64,000 nt of DNA from Akkermansiaceae bacterium UBA7890. Lineage in GTDB: Bacteria; Verrucomicrobiota; Verrucomicrobiia; Verrucomicrobiales; Akkermansiaceae. Numbering within the stretch: the stretch's first letter is position 1; the number at the start of each line of letters is the position of its first letter. The DNA is taken from the NCBI GenBank assembly GCA_002501065.1, contig DLRK01000102.1:7847-71846 (forward strand), given 5' to 3'. The position numbers were made by a program, and so were the translations under genes. Shown piece after piece: positions 35,394-43,224 of the stretch. The notes below the pieces were generated by a model. That model was not told where the DNA came from, did not search any database, and saw only the letters and a program-made list of their open reading frames with translations.

Positions 35394-36833
35394 CTACGGC
35401 TTTGCCAGCGGTTCTTTCTCTCCTTTATTTTCGCTGGTGCTCTCTTCAGCCTGTTCGTCAGCTCCGCTGGCGTCCGAGAATCGCAATGCCATCGCGTCGG
35501 TGTAGGGTTTGTTCCCCGGAAGGAAGTTTACCCGGTGCATCTGGTCGCTCGGGCAATAACTGCAGCAGCGTCCACAACTGAAACAGGTCGGTTTATTGAC
35601 CTCGTAGTCCTTCCGGGTCCGCGACACGGAGATGCCGATCAACTTCATACTGAAGACCAGGCCAAGAAATCCTCCCAGGAGCCAGCCGCCCAGATTCATC
35701 TGGCCGCGAATGGTCTCCGCCTTCGCCATCAACTCGCTCTCCGGTGTGCCCATCACCCGGTAGGTCTCGGTTTCAAGGGTTTCTTCCAGGGCCGGATCCA
35801 GTTCTTCGGCCTTCACCTGCTCGGCCAGGTAGACCGTGTTGTTGTAACGTGACATGGGAACCGACAGGCGATGACCGATCCACCCACAGAGAGCGATCAG
35901 CACCGGGGTCATCAGCAGGAGTTGGCTGAGGCGTCGAACACCGACCTTCCGGTTCTCGCGTTGCAGGCCGGTGTTCGGTTTGTCTATGTAGTCGAAGGGG
36001 CAGGATACTTCGCACAACCGGCAATCGATGCACTCAGAAGGCGTGATCCGAAGGTGCTTCCAGGAAAACCGGGACATCAGGCCCAGGAGAACACCGTAGG
36101 GACAGAAAAAGCGGCAGTAGGGTCGCGCGATGAAGATCCCGGCGATGAGAAATCCCGCTCCGAGGTAGAGATAGGGAGCGTTCCCATTAAGGCGAAAGAA
36201 TCCGATGAAGGGATCGAACCGGCAGATCACGAATCCGGTACCGGTGGCCGCAAAGACAATCGCAGTGCCGAGGTAGGCATAGGGAATCATGCTCAGCGCC
36301 ATGGTCAGTTTCCTGGGCAACCGGATCGGCTTGATTACCACCAGATCCTGGATGGCGCCAAGTGCGCAAACCGACGCACAGAAAACCCGGCCGAAGAGCA
36401 AGGCAAACAACAGGGGGAGCACGAAGAAAATCGTGACCGTGATGGGCACCGCGTAGTTCGAGTCGAACAGGCTCAGGGCGACATTCTGGATGGAACCAAT
36501 CGGACAGACACAGCCCTGCTTGAGAAACCCGAAATAGAGAAGCGAAAAGATCATCAACCAGAACAGTCCCCGGCGGGATCGGCGTTTCACCGCCAGCCAC
36601 GCGGCCAGGCTCAGGACGATCAGGAGCACTCCCACGTCCACCCATTGGATTGTATTGCTGACCGGTTCCGGGACGGTGGTCTTGGGAAAGTCGTAGTCGG
36701 TGGTGAATTCCGGCTGCGGAAAATTCAGCTCATCCCCCAGGGCGATCAGCGGGAGCAGACACGGCAGGAGTCCCACCAGCAGGAGCAGAAGCAGGATCCG
36801 GCTCCGCGGTCGCAGACTGCAGAAGAGCCTCAT
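35394..36833 (-). CDS. NapH/NosR-like membrane Fe-S protein
   Basis: 479 residues with about seven hydrophobic segments. Cysteine motifs typical of NapH/NosR/RdxA proteins sit at membrane loops: CVCPIG, FCASVCALG and CRFFCPYG. A ferredoxin motif CIDCRLCEVSCPFDYI follows the membrane core, and another, CFSCGRCCSYCPS, lies near the C terminus. NosR-type N-terminal FMN domain is missing; only a short periplasmic stretch precedes the first helix. Such proteins carry electrons from menaquinol or a cytosolic donor across the membrane. The ATG overlaps the NapG-like stop by four bases; the anchored propeller follows after 52 bases. No nap or nos catalytic gene is nearby. Confidence 0.85.
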   Translation of the reverse strand: MRLFCSLRPRSRILLLLLLVGLLPCLLPLIALGDELNFPQPEFTTDYDFPKTTVPEPVSNTIQWVDVGVLLIVLSLAAWLAVKRRSRRGLFWLMIFSLLYFGFLKQGCVCPIGSIQNVALSLFDSNYAVPITVTIFFVLPLLFALLFGRVFCASVCALGAIQDLVVIKPIRLPRKLTMALSMIPYAYLGTAIVFAATGTGFVICRFDPFIGFFRLNGNAPYLYLGAGFLIAGIFIARPYCRFFCPYGVLLGLMSRFSWKHLRITPSECIDCRLCEVSCPFDYIDKPNTGLQRENRKVGVRRLSQLLLMTPVLIALCGWIGHRLSVPMSRYNNTVYLAEQVKAEELDPALEETLETETYRVMGTPESELMAKAETIRGQMNLGGWLLGGFLGLVFSMKLIGISVSRTRKDYEVNKPTCFSCGRCCSYCPSDQMHRVNFLPGNKPYTDAMALRFSDASGADEQAEESTSENKGEKEPLAKP

Positions 36834-37531
36834 CTCTTTACGAACTTGCTCCCCGGCTTCAGCGCCAATTCGATTTTCGGAGCGAGCTCCATCTCCATCT
36901 GGGCGTTACTCACAACCGATCTGTTGCGAGTCACCCCGCCCTCTCCCTTCCTGAGCGGGTAATCCTGTTCATGCTTGAGGATGTAAGGCTGGTCGGCAGG
37001 GCGGCGTTCCCAGGCATCGGACGGACACTGCATGGCAATCGAGCAGTTATTGCAGTTCACACAGATGTCGTGCCGCACCTGCAGATAGAAGGACGCGTTG
37101 CCGAACATCTCACAGGGTTTCACACACTTGGCGCAGCCGATGCAGCGTTCCTCGTCGATATTGTATTCCCAGTAGGGATCCTCCACGAAAACGCGCTCGA
37201 TTGCATCGGTGGGACAGAGCTGATTCTCCGCCGCAGAAGTCAGGTCCGGTGCGTTCGGTTGGAAGTAACCGAAGCAGAGCTGGCAATACCCGCAGATGGA
37301 ATAGGATTGCACACACTTTACGGCCGAAGGCGAGACCACGCAGGCCGTGCTGCAGTGCTCGCATCCGACACATTTCATCGGATCAATCTGCCAGACCGTG
37401 TTCTTTCGCCGACCGCCGAAGGCAGCCAGAGCGCCGATGAAGCCCAGGAGCACTCCAGTCGTCGCGCGCATCCCTTTCCGAAGAAAGGTGAAGCGTGTGA
37501 CCTGTTCCGGTGGTTTCGTCAGCTCAGTCAT
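36830..37531 (-). CDS. NapG-like polyferredoxin with N-terminal membrane/Tat-like segment
   Basis: 233 residues from the ATG at 37531 (GGAGAG just upstream; a TTG at 37540 is an alternative). An N-terminal hydrophobic segment (TTGVLLGFIGALAAFGG after FLRKGMRA) resembles a NapG/HybA leader, with Arg-Lys in place of twin Arg. Four Fe-S motifs follow: CVGCEHCSTAC, CGYCQLCFGYF with LCPTDA, CIGCAKCVKPC and CVNCNNCSIAMQCP. It should sit on the periplasmic side and wire electrons to or from the NapH-like protein. First gene of the operon; a palindrome at 37603-37623 lies in its promoter region. Confidence 0.85.
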   Translation of the reverse strand: MTELTKPPEQVTRFTFLRKGMRATTGVLLGFIGALAAFGGRRKNTVWQIDPMKCVGCEHCSTACVVSPSAVKCVQSYSICGYCQLCFGYFQPNAPDLTSAAENQLCPTDAIERVFVEDPYWEYNIDEERCIGCAKCVKPCEMFGNASFYLQVRHDICVNCNNCSIAMQCPSDAWERRPADQPYILKHEQDYPLRKGEGGVTRNRSVVSNAQMEMELAPKIELALKPGSKFVKR

Positions 37532-37602
37532 TCTCTCCAATTTAATCTACAGAACATGACCGATGGCCTGAAACTACGTATGGGAAAACAATCCACAAGA
37601 AA

Positions 37603-37623
37603 TAATTAGAACTATTCTAATTA
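37603..37623. promoter_or_regulatory. Perfect 9-3-9 palindrome upstream of the redox operon
   Basis: TAATTAGAA-CTA-TTCTAATTA is a perfect inverted repeat, about 72 bases upstream of the NapG-like ATG and downstream of the preceding propeller gene. AT-rich dyads of this size are typical operators. It does not match the Rex, Fnr or Fur consensus well, so the regulator is unknown. Confidence 0.6.
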
Positions 37624-37706
37624 GTCGCTTAGTGCCAGCCTTACTGGTCCGGATTCCATAAAAAAAAAACCGGTTGAGAAACAGAAAACAGCAATATCCA
37701 TTGAAT

Positions 37707-39164
37707 TCATGGGGCCGAAACATCGAGACAGATCATCTTCTTCGAATCCCTCACGATCAACTTGCCATCGACAAGGGTCATGGGGCCCCAGGCATCGTGC
37801 CCGTTCAGGACCTGGGACTGGGCCAGCAATTCGTATCCGCCCAGCGAGGCTCTGATCAGGGTCAGCTCTCCGTCGTCATCGAGCAGGTAGAACATGTCGT
37901 TGGCCACGAGGAACGGCCCGAGTCCGAAGCGGTTTGTCTTTCCGCTGCTCCATACCAGCTCCCCGTCAGTGTTCATGCAGACAAACTGACTTTGCAGGGC
38001 GAGGGCGTCCTTGGGCAGAATTGAAAAGAGATGATCACGATAGTAGATCGGCGTCTGCTGCTCGCACCCAAAGGTGGTTCTCTTCAGTTTGTAGATCGGT
38101 TCCGCCACGATCTGGTCCCCTTCCCCCTTCAACCCCAGCATCATGCTGCCGCCCCCATAGCCAACCGTAAGGAAAATCCTCCTGCCGTCTATCGCCACCG
38201 GCGAAGGCGAGGTCACCGAGTGCGTCCAGGCATTCGTCTCCCACAGCAGCGTCCCTCGATCTTCCTCCTCTGCCGAAACTCCGATCACTCCCCCGATCGC
38301 GCAGTAGACGTAGGTCTTTTTGCCCATCAAGGTCATCGGAATGATCGACGAATGTGACATCTTCCACTCCTTGGGGTTCGGAGTCTGCCAGATAACATCG
38401 CCGGTGTCGCAATCCACACCGATCATGAGAGCTTTGCCGCCGGGGGCCAGGACCGCGGTGGACCCATCGATAAGAGGGCACTGACCGGTGTACCAGAGCG
38501 GGACCTCGCTACCGTAATCCGCCACCAGGTCGATGCCCCAGCGGAATCCCCCCGTTTTCCGATCCGCACAAAGCACATGGCAACGGGGTCCTACCGTGAC
38601 GATGTAGTCATCGGTAACCGCCGGAATCGTCCGTGAAACGCCATGGTTCGCCTTGGTGGGAGCCTTGTAGAACCGACGCCAGATCTCCTTCCCGTCATCG
38701 AAGGAAAAACACCGAAGGGCATCACCTTTCTTCTCCTCATCGTAGTCCATTACGTAGACGCATCCCTCCCAGACCGCAGCTGCGGCATAGCCCTCCCCGA
38801 GATCGATTTCCCAGAGTTTTGGTGGACCGCCTGCTGGCCACGCGGTTGCCAGGGGCACCTTGCTGTCCACGATGTTGCTGTGGTCCGTTCCCCGGAAATG
38901 CGGCCAGTTCGTTTCGGTCCGGCCCGGTTTTCCGTCGAAGGTCTCCAGGGTGCCTTCGATATCGACCGGTTCCACCACCTTGGGAGCCGAACCCGGGGCG
39001 GATGGCAGAGTTCCTGCGGTTCGCTCAGCGTCGTAGTCCATGAGGCGCATTCCCGCCCCCACGGCCGGAGGCGATCGGAAGAGAAGAAAGAGAAAGCCGC
39101 CCGCCACCAGGGCCATCATTCCCACGATGACGAATACGAGTTGCTGTTGTCCAAAACGACCCAT
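37707..39164 (-). CDS. Membrane-anchored PQQ-like beta-propeller
   Basis: 485 residues from the ATG at 39164. One N-terminal helix (LVFVIVGMMALVAGGFLFLLF) anchors a periplasmic propeller. Blades carry PQQ-like signatures (NWPHFRGTDHSN, YVMDYDEEKKGD, ADRKTGGFRWGID, VDCDTGDVIWQTPN). It precedes the NapG-like gene on the same strand with a 175-base gap that includes a palindrome, and is divergent from a Tat-exported NHL-like gene, so it probably belongs to the same system. A run of ten A (37660-37669) behind it gives a T-run on its strand without a clear stem. Confidence 0.8.
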   Translation of the reverse strand: MGRFGQQQLVFVIVGMMALVAGGFLFLLFRSPPAVGAGMRLMDYDAERTAGTLPSAPGSAPKVVEPVDIEGTLETFDGKPGRTETNWPHFRGTDHSNIVDSKVPLATAWPAGGPPKLWEIDLGEGYAAAAVWEGCVYVMDYDEEKKGDALRCFSFDDGKEIWRRFYKAPTKANHGVSRTIPAVTDDYIVTVGPRCHVLCADRKTGGFRWGIDLVADYGSEVPLWYTGQCPLIDGSTAVLAPGGKALMIGVDCDTGDVIWQTPNPKEWKMSHSSIIPMTLMGKKTYVYCAIGGVIGVSAEEEDRGTLLWETNAWTHSVTSPSPVAIDGRRIFLTVGYGGGSMMLGLKGEGDQIVAEPIYKLKRTTFGCEQQTPIYYRDHLFSILPKDALALQSQFVCMNTDGELVWSSGKTNRFGLGPFLVANDMFYLLDDDGELTLIRASLGGYELLAQSQVLNGHDAWGPMTLVDGKLIVRDSKKMICLDVSAP

Positions 39165-39314
39165 GAGGCGGAAGATCCGGTTGCGGGCTGACTCTATACA
39201 GTCTCCCACCTCCCGCCCATGCCAATTTTGGCTCCAGAAATTCTTGTTGGCGTTGCGGGAACCCTGGTGGATAATACAGCCATAGTCGGAGCCTCGGCCA
39301 CCAAAGGAAATGAC

Positions 39315-40376
39315 ATGAGTAAGAAGTCCGATGTAGGAAGACGGGGATTTGTCGCAGCCGGGCTGGTTGGCCTGGGCGGTATCGGAGGTTGGCTGGCCCG
39401 CAGGTTCCAGGGCCCGGATCAGGTCCGCAAACCGATCCCGACCGCGCGCGACAGTCGCTATGTCTACGATATCAGCGAGTTTGAGACCACGGCCCCCGAG
39501 CACCTGCTCTACGATCCTGGTGAGCAGATTCCAACCGGGTTCAAGCGCGCCAAGCGCCTTGAGACTGCACCCGGAAACCGTTTTCTGGTGGCCGGCGACC
39601 GCTCCGTGAAGATCTTCAATGCCGACGGAACGGTCGAAAGCGAGGTTCTCCATGATAGCACGCCGCGCAGTCTGCTGGTGACCGGAGACGACGAGATCTT
39701 CGTTGGTTCCCCCGGTGAATTCGTCGTCTACGATTTTGACGGCGTGGAGAAGTGGCGCTCCCCCAGCTTCCCGGAAGGGACCTATCTGACCTCCATGGCT
39801 GCCGCCGAGGGCGCCCTGTATCTCGCTGACATGAAAACCCGCGAGATTCTCATGTGCGACCGAAAGAGCGGGAGGATAGTCAATCGGTTTGGCAGGAAGG
39901 AGTCGTCCGGGCACAACCCCGGATTCTCGGTCCCAAGCCCCTACTTCGATCTCAAGGCCGCCGCAGATGGTCAACTGCGCATCGCCAATCCCGGCCGTTT
40001 GCGGGTTGAGACCTATTCGCTCGACGGTCACTTCCAGTCCTCCTGGGGCGGACCTGGCATGAAGATCGACCGCTTCTGCGGTTGCTGTAACCCGGTTTAC
40101 TTCACCATGATGCCGGATGGCAGTTGTATCACCAGTGAGAAAGGGCTCGCCCGGGTCAACATTTACAGCCCTGAAGGTGTGTTCAAGGGTGCCGTCGCAG
40201 GACCCGAAACCCTGGTCGATGACAAGGCCCTTGCCAAGCGCGCCTGCGCCGATTGTCGGATCGGGGCAGGTTTCGATGTGGCCCTGGAGGAGTCCGGCCG
40301 GGTCCTGGTCCTCGATCCCTTCCGAATGGCGGTGCGCACCTTCACTCCCAAGGAAACAACGCAGGTTTCCACCTGA
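39315..40376 (+). CDS. Tat-exported NHL-like beta-propeller with CGCC motif
   Basis: 353 residues from the ATG at 39315, preceded by AAAGGA. The twin-arginine signal is GRRGFVAAGLVGLGGIGGW, suggesting export in a folded state, perhaps with a cofactor. The body has six or so NHL/propeller blades (VKIFNADGTVESEV, FVVYDFDGVEKW, VETYSLDGHFQSSW, VNIYSPEGVFKG). A cysteine cluster FCGCCNP near residue 258 and CADCR near 314 could hold metal or an Fe-S centre. It is divergent from the anchored propeller and followed by the small four-cysteine Tat protein after 36 bases. Confidence 0.8.
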   Translation: MSKKSDVGRRGFVAAGLVGLGGIGGWLARRFQGPDQVRKPIPTARDSRYVYDISEFETTAPEHLLYDPGEQIPTGFKRAKRLETAPGNRFLVAGDRSVKIFNADGTVESEVLHDSTPRSLLVTGDDEIFVGSPGEFVVYDFDGVEKWRSPSFPEGTYLTSMAAAEGALYLADMKTREILMCDRKSGRIVNRFGRKESSGHNPGFSVPSPYFDLKAAADGQLRIANPGRLRVETYSLDGHFQSSWGGPGMKIDRFCGCCNPVYFTMMPDGSCITSEKGLARVNIYSPEGVFKGAVAGPETLVDDKALAKRACADCRIGAGFDVALEESGRVLVLDPFRMAVRTFTPKETTQVST

Positions 40377-40412
40377 GAACCACCAGTCCTACCGAAAGAA
40401 CAGGAAACACCC

Positions 40413-40649
40413 GTGGATCCGCACTCAGACACAGAATCCCAGAATCCCAGCCGCCGTCGGTTCTTTTCCACCGGTGCGCGGTGCGTGGTGGCGGGTGGCC
40501 TGGCGGTCTTCACGGCCGCGCAGGTCATCAAGGGCAGGCGACTCGCTGGAGATCCCAACTGCATCCGCCTCCACACCTGTTCGGACTGCGTTGAGTTCTC
40601 GGGTGGTTGCACCAAGGACAAGGCGGAACAGTTTCGCGCGCGCTCGTAA
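40413..40649 (+). CDS. Small Tat-exported four-cysteine protein
   Basis: 78 residues from a GTG with AGGAA seven bases upstream. The twin-arginine motif SRRRFFSTGAR precedes a hydrophobic stretch. The mature part is about 38 residues with C50-x5-C-x2-C-x6-C66 (CIRLHTCSDC, then GGC). Tat export of such a short chain suggests that it is folded around a cofactor, most simply an Fe-S cluster or a metal ion. It lies 36 bases after the NHL-like gene and ends eight bases before the convergent propeller gene. I know of no named family; a soluble electron carrier for the redox operon is a reasonable guess. Confidence 0.75.
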   Translation: MDPHSDTESQNPSRRRFFSTGARCVVAGGLAVFTAAQVIKGRRLAGDPNCIRLHTCSDCVEFSGGCTKDKAEQFRARS

Positions 40650-40657
40650 CGCGGACT

Positions 40658-41911
40658 CTACTTCTTCCTGATGTCGTAGGAGGTCATCGTGTCCTGATCC
40701 CGCAGGTAGAGGTGTCCGTTCGAAATCACCGGGGTGGGCCAACTCTTGTGATCGCTCCGATCGCCCTCTTCGAATTGGCTTTTCTCGACCAGATCTTCGG
40801 GAGTGGCCTTGAGCAAGGCCACCAGACCGCGGTCATTGCGAAGGTAAAAATGACCGTCAGCATAGAGTAATCCGCCTCCTCCAATCGTCCGCTTCTTCCA
40901 CACATCCTCACCGGTATTGAAGTCCATGCAGACCAGCACCACTCCGCTCGAGCCGTAAACCTGATCCCCAATCTTGATGACCCCGCCAAAGTCGTTCTTC
41001 AGCTTTTTGCTGGCATAGACTCTCTTGGTGGTGAACTTTCCGCCGCTCCCGGAAACCTCGAAGAGGTGAGATCCTACCGCATAGCCCGAACTCACGAGGA
41101 CGTGATTACCATTCACGATCGGAGTGGGCACCACTGCGGTTCTCCCGATCCGCTTTTCCTGCCAGAGCACTCCGCCGTCCTTCGGATTGATCCCTGCCAC
41201 GCTGGTCCCGGTGAGCACCACATACTGCTTCATCCCTCCGATCTCGGCGGCGACCAGCGAGGTGTAGCCTGCCGGATCCTGGAGATCCTTGCTCTGCCAG
41301 ATCACCTCTCCCGTCTTCCGATCAAGGGCCGCGACCGCCCCTTTCGAGCCGCCCGGCGTACAAATCACCTTGTCACCATCGACCAGCGGAGCCTCGGAGT
41401 AGCCCCAGTCGGACATGAGCTTGCCCCCGAGATCCGTCACCAGGTTCCGGGTCCAGATCAGGGTTCCCTTTTCCGTCTCCAGGCAACTCAGGTGACCGGC
41501 CGCCCCGATCACAAACACGGATTCGCCATCCACGGTCGGGGTGCCCCGGGGTCCCTCGGCATAATCAACTTCCTCATAGAGTTCGGCCACTTTGCCGGTG
41601 GGAGTGCTCCATAGTTTCTTGCCGTCGGCAGCGGACAGGGCCCAGACGATCTCCTGTTCGTCGCGGTAGCCCGTTCCGAACACTTTTCCATCCACGATCG
41701 ACGGCGAAGAGTAACCGCCCCCCAGTCCTTCGGCCTTCCACGCCTTGGGGGGGCCGGCTTCCGGCCACGATTCGAGGAGGCCGGTCTCGGCACAGATCCC
41801 GTCCCGGTTCGGGCCGCGCCACTGTGGCCAATCATCCGCGACGGCCCCCTCCGGCAGGATAAACAACGATGTGAGGGCGATTCCGGACAACTGCAATGAA
41901 AGACGCTTCAT
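40658..41911 (-). CDS. Secreted PQQ-like beta-propeller (Pirellula-type)
   Basis: 417 residues with a signal peptide (GIALTSLFILPEGAVA). Begins with the hallmark DDWPQWRGPNRDG, found at the start of many planctomycete/verrucomicrobial outer-membrane-biogenesis-like propellers. Blades carry ALSAADGKKLWST, CLETEKGTLIWTRN, ALDRKTGEVIWQSK, GINPKDGGVLWQEK and CMDFNTGEDVWKKR. No membrane anchor beyond the signal and no haem. It ends next to the small Tat protein. Probably periplasmic; catalytic PQQ dehydrogenase activity is not supported because the Cys-Cys and acidic ligands of true enzymes are absent. Confidence 0.82.
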   Translation of the reverse strand: MKRLSLQLSGIALTSLFILPEGAVADDWPQWRGPNRDGICAETGLLESWPEAGPPKAWKAEGLGGGYSSPSIVDGKVFGTGYRDEQEIVWALSAADGKKLWSTPTGKVAELYEEVDYAEGPRGTPTVDGESVFVIGAAGHLSCLETEKGTLIWTRNLVTDLGGKLMSDWGYSEAPLVDGDKVICTPGGSKGAVAALDRKTGEVIWQSKDLQDPAGYTSLVAAEIGGMKQYVVLTGTSVAGINPKDGGVLWQEKRIGRTAVVPTPIVNGNHVLVSSGYAVGSHLFEVSGSGGKFTTKRVYASKKLKNDFGGVIKIGDQVYGSSGVVLVCMDFNTGEDVWKKRTIGGGGLLYADGHFYLRNDRGLVALLKATPEDLVEKSQFEEGDRSDHKSWPTPVISNGHLYLRDQDTMTSYDIRKK

Positions 41912-42118
41912 CAGGGGTGGTAACGAGTTGCAGCACTACTAGCCCAGCCCGGAACCCCAGGCAAGGGCGGATGCGGCCAGTCCTTCCCGATTCCGGTCAT
42001 TACCCGGCAGGGGGACATCAGATCCTTCGCATGCTGAGTTCAGCCCGGTCCCCCATCCCCCGAGGGGCTCTTTCCCTTGCTCAAAACCTGCCCGGATCTG
42101 CGCTCCTCCGCGGTCCGG

Positions 42119-43009
42119 CTATTTGTGCCGGATCAGGATTCGCTTGCTCAGCTCCAGATACGCCTTGCTGCTCAGGTGGCCGTTGTTGTCCGTCCACGCC
42201 CAGGCCTTGAAGTTCTTTTCGTTGGAGCCGAGATCGAGATCGAGCAGGTGGGCGTTGGGATCCTCTCTGGTGACCGTGTCCTGTGCCTTGAGAATCGGCG
42301 CGAAGCTCTCGTCGCCATGCTGAAACAGGTGCTTCCTGACAAAGATCTGGAGTTCAGGGTTTCCGATATCCCTGCGGAACGCCGTGAAGAGCGACCGGAG
42401 GTTCCTTCCGTATTCCTCCGCCTTCGGTCGATCGGATTCGCCCTGGTCCCAGTACAGACCGAGAACCCTGATCTTGTCATAGCGTTTTCTCAGCTCGGAC
42501 ATGGAGTCCCGGACCTGGGCCATAAACGTCATGTAGTCCGGGCCGCTCCCGGCCTTCCACTGGGTGTGCAGATTGTGTCCCCCCGGGCCGTGTTTGATGA
42601 AGAACTTGTCCGCATCCGGATACCTTTTCTCGAGCAGCATCGCCATGGGCAGCTCGATCCCGTGGCGGTTGGGGTCACTGTATCCACCCTTTAAATTCCT
42701 GCCTGGCGTCAACCGCTCGAAGCCCCGCCCCCGGATGTTGCTCCGCGGATAGGCCGCTATGGTCGTCGGAATTCCCACCTCCGCCGCGGTCGATCCGGGA
42801 ATGGTCGGGTGCTTCTCCGCGATGCCCGACTTCTCGTTGCTCTCCGGCGAGAAGGCGGCCACGCCGCCGGCGTTGGACTGGCCGGCGATCAGAAAGATGA
42901 GGGCCTCTTCAGATGGCGTGACGCTGCTCCCCTCCCCATCGGCGAGAGCGCGATCGCAAAGCGGGGCGCCAAGAGCAAGGAACGAGATGAAGACTACACG
43001 TCTGGTCAC
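42119..43009 (-). CDS. SGNH/SASA-type carbohydrate esterase
   Basis: 296 residues, GTG start, signal peptide (VVFISFLALGAPLCDRALA). The SASA-family nucleophile block is IFLIAGQSNAGG, the oxyanion block is YWDQGESD, and the C-terminal catalytic Asp/His block is DNNGHLSSKAY. Such enzymes deacetylate plant, algal or sialic sugars outside the cytoplasm. It fits with the sulfatases and other carbohydrate enzymes here. The two flanking gaps (about 207 and 215 bases) show no feature. Confidence 0.82.
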   Translation of the reverse strand: MTRRVVFISFLALGAPLCDRALADGEGSSVTPSEEALIFLIAGQSNAGGVAAFSPESNEKSGIAEKHPTIPGSTAAEVGIPTTIAAYPRSNIRGRGFERLTPGRNLKGGYSDPNRHGIELPMAMLLEKRYPDADKFFIKHGPGGHNLHTQWKAGSGPDYMTFMAQVRDSMSELRKRYDKIRVLGLYWDQGESDRPKAEEYGRNLRSLFTAFRRDIGNPELQIFVRKHLFQHGDESFAPILKAQDTVTREDPNAHLLDLDLGSNEKNFKAWAWTDNNGHLSSKAYLELSKRILIRHK

Positions 43010-43224
43010 GCGGGCTCATGTAACAGGGTTCGGATCGACCGTCCAGAGAAGTGCAATCAACTGCCGTCTCTCCTGATCCAGGCAGTTTGACAGGGTCGGA
43101 GGGCCTGAAAAGCTCTTCATGTTATTGCGTCCACTCGACGAACTTTTCTGTGCTCCTGCCCCGCGGCACCGCCCCGCCCCGGGTCCTGACCGCTGCTCTC
43201 CGGCCCAGGACCAAACAGCGAATC

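Noticed and set aside
35394..37531. Reading the NapGH-like pair as part of a nitrate or nitrous oxide reductase cluster
   Set aside because: No napA, napB, nosZ or nosD-like gene is nearby, and the NosR-type FMN domain is missing.
37660..37669. Run of ten A as terminator (T-run on minus strand) for the propeller gene at 37707
   Set aside because: Only the short palindrome AACCGGTT precedes it, with no stable GC-rich stem.
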